A DNA stretch of 10,062 nt, from the NCBI GenBank assembly GCA_002404215.1, contig DHJG01000125.1:1-10062 (forward strand), in the 5' to 3' direction. This document shows positions 6,476 through 10,062 of the stretch, piece by piece. A program made the position numbers and the translations under genes. Origin of the DNA: Desulfosporosinus sp. UBA4726 (lineage in GTDB: Bacteria > Bacillota > Desulfitobacteriia > Desulfitobacteriales > Desulfitobacteriaceae). The notes beneath the pieces were generated by a model. The model had not been told where the DNA came from. It was given only the letters and a program-made list of their open reading frames with translations, and did not search any database. Numbering within the stretch: the stretch's first letter is position 1; each line of letters opens with the position of its first letter.

Positions 6476-7867
6476 ATGCTTACTGTGGAAAAAATCGGTG
6501 GAACGTCAATGATCAAATTTCAAAATGTGCTTAACAATATTATAGGCTACCCAAGTTCAGAAGGTTTTCGTTATGGAAGGGTATTTGTTGTTTCCGCCTA
6601 TGCAGGTATGACCAATATGCTTCTTGAAGATAAAAAGACTAAAGCTCCGGGAGTCTATCAATGCTTTATTAAGGGCGAAGATTACGAATCTTCTATAGAT
6701 CACCTGCTAAAAGCTGCCCTTCAGATCAACGAATCGTTTACCAGTATTGGCTTGGATTCGAAAGTATGTCGTGAATTCTTAGTAGATCGAGTTTTGCAAA
6801 CGAAAGCTTATCTGAATAGTATGGAAGATATAGTAGCTTCTGGGTATATCCAACGAGACAGTATTTTCTCCGCAGCGAGAGAGTTACTGGCATCTATTGG
6901 TGAGGCTCATTCCGCCTTTAATACCGTAAATATCCTTCAGAATAACGGTATTCTCGCTAAATTCGTTGATCTAACGGGTTTCCGAGATGCTAAACAACTC
7001 TCGATTAGCGAGCGTATTGAAAAATCATTTAAGAACGTTAGTCCTTATGAGGAGATCATCGTTGCCACCGGTTATACTAAGGGAATCGAAGGGATTATGC
7101 GGGAATACAAAAGGGGATATTCAGAAATAACCTTTTCGAAAATAGCGACGCACCTTCAAGCGGATGAAGCGATTATCCATAAGGAATTTCATCTATCCTC
7201 TGCGGATCCTAAAATTGTGGGGGTGGATAAAGCAATTGTGGTGGGGAAGACAAATTATGATGTTGCAGACCAACTTGCGGACATTGGAATGGAGGCCATC
7301 CATCCTAATGCATCGAAACCGTTAGAACTGGCCGGTATAGACCTTCGTATTAAAAACACCTTTGAACCTAATCATCCAGGGACGGTGATATCCAACGATT
7401 ATATTGGTCCACAAGCTAAGATTGAAATAATCGCTGGTTCGGATAAAATCGTGGTCTTGGAAATTCATGATACATCGATGGTTGGCGAAACTGGTTTCGA
7501 TCTAGAAATTATGAAGAAGTTTAAAAGGTATGATATTAGTTACATCTTGAAAACCACAAATGCTAACAGCATATCACTTGTAATATGGGAAGCTGATCTT
7601 GATGAACTCTTGGTGTCTGAACTTGAAGCTGAATATCGAACGGTTACAGTTCAGGAGGCAGCGATCGTTTGTGTAATTGGATCTAATATTGCCATGCCAA
7701 GGATTTTAGTTAGAGCTGCAAATGCCTTGGCTAAAAATGATATCAACGTCAAATGTGTGTCACAGTCACTTCGTCAGGTGAACATGCAATTTGTTATTGA
7801 TCGAGAAATGTATGCAAAGGCAATCATTTGTTTAAATGAAGATTTATGTCTTGCTGAGAGTCATTAG
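6476..7867 (+). CDS. ask: Aspartate kinase, ectoine-cluster-like subfamily
   Basis: Phosphorylates L-aspartate with ATP, the first step to lysine, threonine, methionine, diaminopimelate and, in some bacteria, ectoine. Seen in 463 residues: VEKIGGTSM (4-12) for ATP binding, VVSAYAGMT (38-46), IGEAHSA (141-147) where other kinases have GERxS, GYTKGIEGIMREYKRGYSEIT (ends 219) in place of the usual GGSDTT segment, EFHLSSADPKIVG (237-249), HPNASKPLELAGIDLRI (276-292), then two ACT-type regulatory repeats (about 314-380 and 393-460). From memory, the RGYSEIT and HKEFHLSSADPK signatures are those of the aspartate kinases encoded in ectoine clusters, not of LysC/ThrA. No ectABC genes are in the window. 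ATG is preceded by GAGGGG (6457-6462) at a long spacing of 13 nt. The C-terminus is complete. The next gene starts 54 bp later with no terminator between, so co-transcription is likely. Confidence 0.9.
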   Translation: MLTVEKIGGTSMIKFQNVLNNIIGYPSSEGFRYGRVFVVSAYAGMTNMLLEDKKTKAPGVYQCFIKGEDYESSIDHLLKAALQINESFTSIGLDSKVCREFLVDRVLQTKAYLNSMEDIVASGYIQRDSIFSAARELLASIGEAHSAFNTVNILQNNGILAKFVDLTGFRDAKQLSISERIEKSFKNVSPYEEIIVATGYTKGIEGIMREYKRGYSEITFSKIATHLQADEAIIHKEFHLSSADPKIVGVDKAIVVGKTNYDVADQLADIGMEAIHPNASKPLELAGIDLRIKNTFEPNHPGTVISNDYIGPQAKIEIIAGSDKIVVLEIHDTSMVGETGFDLEIMKKFKRYDISYILKTTNANSISLVIWEADLDELLVSELEAEYRTVTVQEAAIVCVIGSNIAMPRILVRAANALAKNDINVKCVSQSLRQVNMQFVIDREMYAKAIICLNEDLCLAESH

Positions 7868-7921
7868 GCTCGGATAGCTGAAAATGCCTGTTGCTTAGGC
7901 TAAATAGGAGGAAATCATGTC

Positions 7922-8380
7922 ATGTCAGTCGAGTTGGTAGAAGCGTTTTTAAAGCAAAACAAAAAAGACATCGAGATATTAACATTTGAGGATACTAGCA
8001 CCGTTACTTTGGCGGCAGAGTCTTTAGGCGTAACAACAGGAGAAATTGCTAAATCACTGTTATTTAAAATTCAAGACAGTTTTGTGATGATTCTGATGGC
8101 TGGAGATAGGCGAATAGACAACAGGAAGTTTAAAGATAACTTTAATGCCAAAGCAAAAATGCCTAAAGCAGATGAGGTAGCCGCGGTAACCGGGCATCCA
8201 GTAGGTGGGGTATGCCCATTTGGGTTAATACGGCCAATACCTATCTATCTTGATCATTCCTTACAAGCATATGATCGCGTTTTTCCTGCAGCAGGTGCTC
8301 CTAATTCGGCTATAAACTTAAAAGTTGCTGAATTAAAAGAACTGACAGACGGTCAATGGATCGATGTAACTCAACCCTAA
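7922..8380 (+). CDS. YbaK/EbsC-family aminoacyl-tRNA deacylase
   Basis: A stand-alone editing-domain protein of 152 residues, the usual size. Family members hydrolyse mischarged tRNAs, typically Cys- or Ala-tRNA(Pro), in trans, complementing prolyl-tRNA synthetase. Visible motifs are EIAKSLLFK (41-49) with Lys44 at the position of the conserved functional lysine, GDRRIDNRKF (61-70), and the signature GHPVGGVCPFGL (91-102), followed by the PAAGAPNSA loop (122-130). Which mischarged amino acid it clears cannot be read from sequence. The start is ATG at 7922 with a strong AGGAGG (7906-7911) 10 nt before it. A nearer ATG at 7917 is in another frame and hits a stop after a few codons. It lies 54 bp behind the aspartate kinase gene with no terminator between, and probably shares its message. 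I see no functional link between the two beyond amino-acid and translation housekeeping. Confidence 0.93.
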   Translation: MSVELVEAFLKQNKKDIEILTFEDTSTVTLAAESLGVTTGEIAKSLLFKIQDSFVMILMAGDRRIDNRKFKDNFNAKAKMPKADEVAAVTGHPVGGVCPFGLIRPIPIYLDHSLQAYDRVFPAAGAPNSAINLKVAELKELTDGQWIDVTQP

Positions 8381-8477
8381 AAATGATAATTAAATTATCT
8401 GATGGGTACACCGCTCAAAATTTTAAGGATCTGCAGATAAATCGACATAATATTCGTTATTGGTGGTGTATTATATC

Positions 8478-8483
8478 TATAAT
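8478..8483 (+). promoter_or_regulatory. Possible -10 element upstream of the HD-GYP gene
   Basis: A perfect TATAAT, 171 bp before the CTG start at 8654. The region 17 bp upstream (CGTTAT) is a poor -35, so it would need an activator or be fortuitous in this AT-rich gap. If used, it gives a leader of about 165 nt holding both hairpins described below. Confidence 0.3.
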
Positions 8484-8527
8484 AGGCTAAATTAATAATT
8501 TGTAATTTAAGAGAATGCAGAAATAGG

Positions 8528-8562
8528 GAAGAGAAATATCAGAAGATATAGTTTTTCTCTTC
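8528..8562 (+). terminator. Bulged hairpin, possible terminator after the deacylase gene
   Basis: GAAGAGAAA (8528-8536) pairs perfectly with TTTCTCTTC (8554-8562). An inner TATC/GATA stem (8537-8540 with 8545-8548) closes the loop AGAA, and TAGTT is bulged on the 3' side. The stem is AT-rich and the following T tract is short, so termination may be partial. It could equally be a leader structure of the HD-GYP gene. Confidence 0.45.
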
Positions 8563-8577
8563 TTAGTAACCCTCATA

Positions 8578-8589
8578 AATCAACCGGAC
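8578..8589 (+). repeat. Copy 2 of leader word AATCAACCGGAC
   Basis: Identical to 5629-5640. Here it lies between the two hairpins of the HD-GYP leader and ends 64 nt before the CTG start; the extra distance relative to copy 1 is about the size of the 8605-8629 hairpin. Confidence 0.3.
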
Positions 8590-8604
8590 CTATAAATATG
8601 AGTA

Positions 8605-8629
8605 AAAAGCAGTCTAAAGGACTGCTTTT
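8605..8629 (+). terminator. Hairpin just ahead of the HD-GYP ribosome site
   Basis: A perfect 10-bp stem: AAAAGCAGTC (8605-8614), loop TAAAG, GACTGCTTTT (8620-8629). The shape is that of a short intrinsic terminator with its T tract inside the stem. It ends 11 nt before the GGGGGAG ribosome site, so it could end read-through from the deacylase gene or attenuate the HD-GYP gene. Confidence 0.6.
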
Positions 8630-8640
8630 ACTAACGTTTA

Positions 8641-8656
8641 GGGGGAGTGTAAGCTG
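8641..8656 (+). promoter_or_regulatory. Ribosome site that decides a CTG start
   Basis: GGGGGAG (8641-8647), six nucleotides, then CTG (8654-8656) in frame with the HD-GYP protein. No ATG, GTG or TTG exists in this frame between the upstream stop (8639) and GTG 8729. Confidence 0.65.
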
Positions 8657-10021
8657 AAGAGCCTGACACAAGTCGCCAAATATTATATAGGTTTCCATGT
8701 TCTTATTACTTGTTTTATACTTTATAATGTGTTAGTACATACTTCTTACAGCATATCGTTCGCTACGATAATTCCCTTTATCATTTTCGGGAGCATGTTT
8801 GAAATGCTCCATTTAAACGGAGTAAGTGTTAATGGACAATGGTTAACCATTTCTGCTGGATCAGCAATTATTTTTGCGGCAGTTATGCTATTTAACCCGT
8901 TGGAACTAGTCGTATTTGCATTTTGTTATGGACTTTCCATGATCCGAAACCTTCCTCTTCCTAAAGTGATTTTTAATATTTCGGAAACTATTAATGTTAC
9001 ATATATTACGTTCTTAGTTTGGCATTTCCTACATAAGGAAAATGGAGTGTTATTAAGTGCGGGAAATATTTTACCTATTATTGTAACAATCTTTGTTTTC
9101 GTCATACTGGATCTACTAGCAGTTTCAATCATCATTTCTATTGCTTCTCAAACGAAGTTGTTAATAATATGGAGAGAATCATTAGACTGGGTCTCAGTGA
9201 ATTTCGCACTGGTTGCTTTTTCAGGTTGGATATTGGCAGCAGCGTATAGTAAGTTTTATTTATATGGGCTATTGGGTTTTATAATTCCATTGCTACTTAT
9301 GCAATATAATATGTATCTCTTTGTAAAAGACAGGGAAAAACAAGTAGTACAATTACAGGATTTTAACGAGTTGTTAAAAGATAATAATCAACAGCTTATA
9401 ATAACTCTATCTCAGGTTATTGATGCGAGAGAGAACCGTCTACTTGGTCACTCGATTACTGTTGCCAAATATGCTACAGCCATTGGCGAGAAACTTAATT
9501 TATCAGAAGAACAAATGTATGATTTGAAACGAGGTTCCTTGCTACATGATTTAGGCAAATTAGGAATCAGTGAAGCTATTTTACAAAAGCCTGGTAAACT
9601 TACGGATGAAGAATTTGGTCTCATAAAGAAACATCCTCAAATAGGTGGAAAGATTCTTGAAAATATCAAGGGCATGGAGAAAGTGGCAACTATAGTTACG
9701 CAGCATCACGAACAATTTTCCGGAAAAGGATACCCGAATCAGCTTAGTGAGGAGGGAATTCTCATTGAAGCTCGTATTATTGCCTTGTGTGATGCACTAG
9801 ATACAATGCTTTCTACTCGTCCTTATAAACAAGAATGGTCACTTGAAGAAGTCGTTGCTGAATTAGTTCGTTGCCGCGGAACGCATTTTGATCCGAGGGT
9901 TGTAGATGCGTTTTTAGAATTGAAACATGAGTTAGAGGATAGCTTTTTCTCAGATCCCTTTAAAGACAGCGATGATGGATTATCGCTGGTGAGTTTGCTA
10001 AACGGAAAGCAGGCACCCTAA
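8654..10021 (+). CDS. Membrane-bound HD-GYP protein, probable c-di-GMP phosphodiesterase
   Basis: Expected to hydrolyse cyclic di-GMP at the membrane. The N-terminal half is hydrophobic, with about seven or eight predicted membrane segments (roughly residues 10-225). A short charged, possibly coiled linker (about 224-255, with KDREKQVVQLQDF) leads to the HD-GYP domain (about 255-425): GHSITVAKYA with His266, LLHDLGKLGI with His298-Asp299, KHPQIGG with His327, and HHEQFSGKGYP at 351-361. The consensus Asp of HHExxDGxGYP is Ser here. Start: the frame is open up to a stop at 8639. Within it, CTG at 8654 sits 6 nt after GGGGGAG (8641-8647), whereas the first conventional start, GTG at 8729, has no ribosome site. 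The CTG start restores 25 residues, beginning with KSLTQVAKYYIGFH, and a full first membrane segment, for 455 residues in all. No GGDEF or PAS domain is present. It is monocistronic, with a terminator 13 bp after the stop. Confidence 0.88.
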   Translation: MKSLTQVAKYYIGFHVLITCFILYNVLVHTSYSISFATIIPFIIFGSMFEMLHLNGVSVNGQWLTISAGSAIIFAAVMLFNPLELVVFAFCYGLSMIRNLPLPKVIFNISETINVTYITFLVWHFLHKENGVLLSAGNILPIIVTIFVFVILDLLAVSIIISIASQTKLLIIWRESLDWVSVNFALVAFSGWILAAAYSKFYLYGLLGFIIPLLLMQYNMYLFVKDREKQVVQLQDFNELLKDNNQQLIITLSQVIDARENRLLGHSITVAKYATAIGEKLNLSEEQMYDLKRGSLLHDLGKLGISEAILQKPGKLTDEEFGLIKKHPQIGGKILENIKGMEKVATIVTQHHEQFSGKGYPNQLSEEGILIEARIIALCDALDTMLSTRPYKQEWSLEEVVAELVRCRGTHFDPRVVDAFLELKHELEDSFFSDPFKDSDDGLSLVSLLNGKQAP

Positions 10022-10033
10022 TTTTGAACTAAG

Positions 10034-10062
10034 GAGAACCAACACTGGTTCTCTCTTTTTTT
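10034..10062 (+). terminator. Intrinsic terminator after the HD-GYP gene
   Basis: An 8-bp stem, GAGAACCA (10034-10041) and TGGTTCTC (10046-10053), loop ACAC, followed by TC and a run of at least seven T to the window edge. Confidence 0.92.

Noticed and set aside
8381..8640. Cyclic-di-GMP riboswitch (class I or II) ahead of the HD-GYP gene
   Set aside because: The conserved GEMM core and the class II pseudoknot pattern are not visible; only two simple hairpins are present.
8926..9135. Minus-strand open frame within the HD-GYP gene
   Set aside because: Antisense to a membrane-segment coding region; no ribosome site or recognisable protein.

Overview
The window looks like a chromosomal segment of a low-GC, Gram-positive-type anaerobe, most likely a clostridial Firmicute of the Desulfosporosinus/Desulfitobacterium kind. 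That placement is an inference. It rests on the AT-rich sequence, purine-rich Shine-Dalgarno sites, several non-ATG starts (TTG, and probably CTG), short stem-loop terminators, and the protein types. No mobile element, RNA gene, CRISPR array or phage gene is visible.

Left part (52-5335): a polyphosphate module. On the minus strand, a Ppx/GppA-like gene fused to an HD domain (2189-3718) runs 7 bp ahead of polyphosphate kinase ppk1 (52-2181). They almost certainly share a transcript. Diverging from them across a roughly 100-bp promoter region is a second Ppx/GppA gene (3839-5335), which ends in a perfect 16-bp terminator stem. The two Ppx paralogues have lost opposite halves of their machinery. 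The plus-strand copy keeps the classic phosphatase motifs but has a broken HD site. The minus-strand copy keeps a full HD site but has degenerate phosphatase motifs. PPK1 makes polyP, the plus-strand Ppx should degrade it, and the minus-strand protein is a candidate regulator or re-purposed enzyme.

Middle (5336-6475): an AT-rich intergenic stretch, a monocistronic gene for a soluble protein of about 197 residues that I do not recognise (5673-6266), and its terminator.

Right part (6476-10021): an aspartate kinase of the divergent subfamily typical of ectoine clusters, but with no ectoine genes in view, then a YbaK/EbsC-type aminoacyl-tRNA deacylase gene that may share its transcript. A 273-bp leader with two hairpins follows, and then a membrane-anchored HD-GYP protein, a probable cyclic-di-GMP phosphodiesterase. 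Its start appears to be a CTG codon at 8654, which adds an N-terminal membrane segment. A strong terminator closes the window.

The points most worth a second look are the reciprocal decay of the two Ppx paralogues, the ectoine-type aspartate kinase outside an ectoine cluster, the CTG start, the unknown 197-residue protein, and a 12-bp word (AATCAACCGGAC) shared by the leaders of the unknown gene and the HD-GYP gene. I did not find a clear-cut new multi-gene system.
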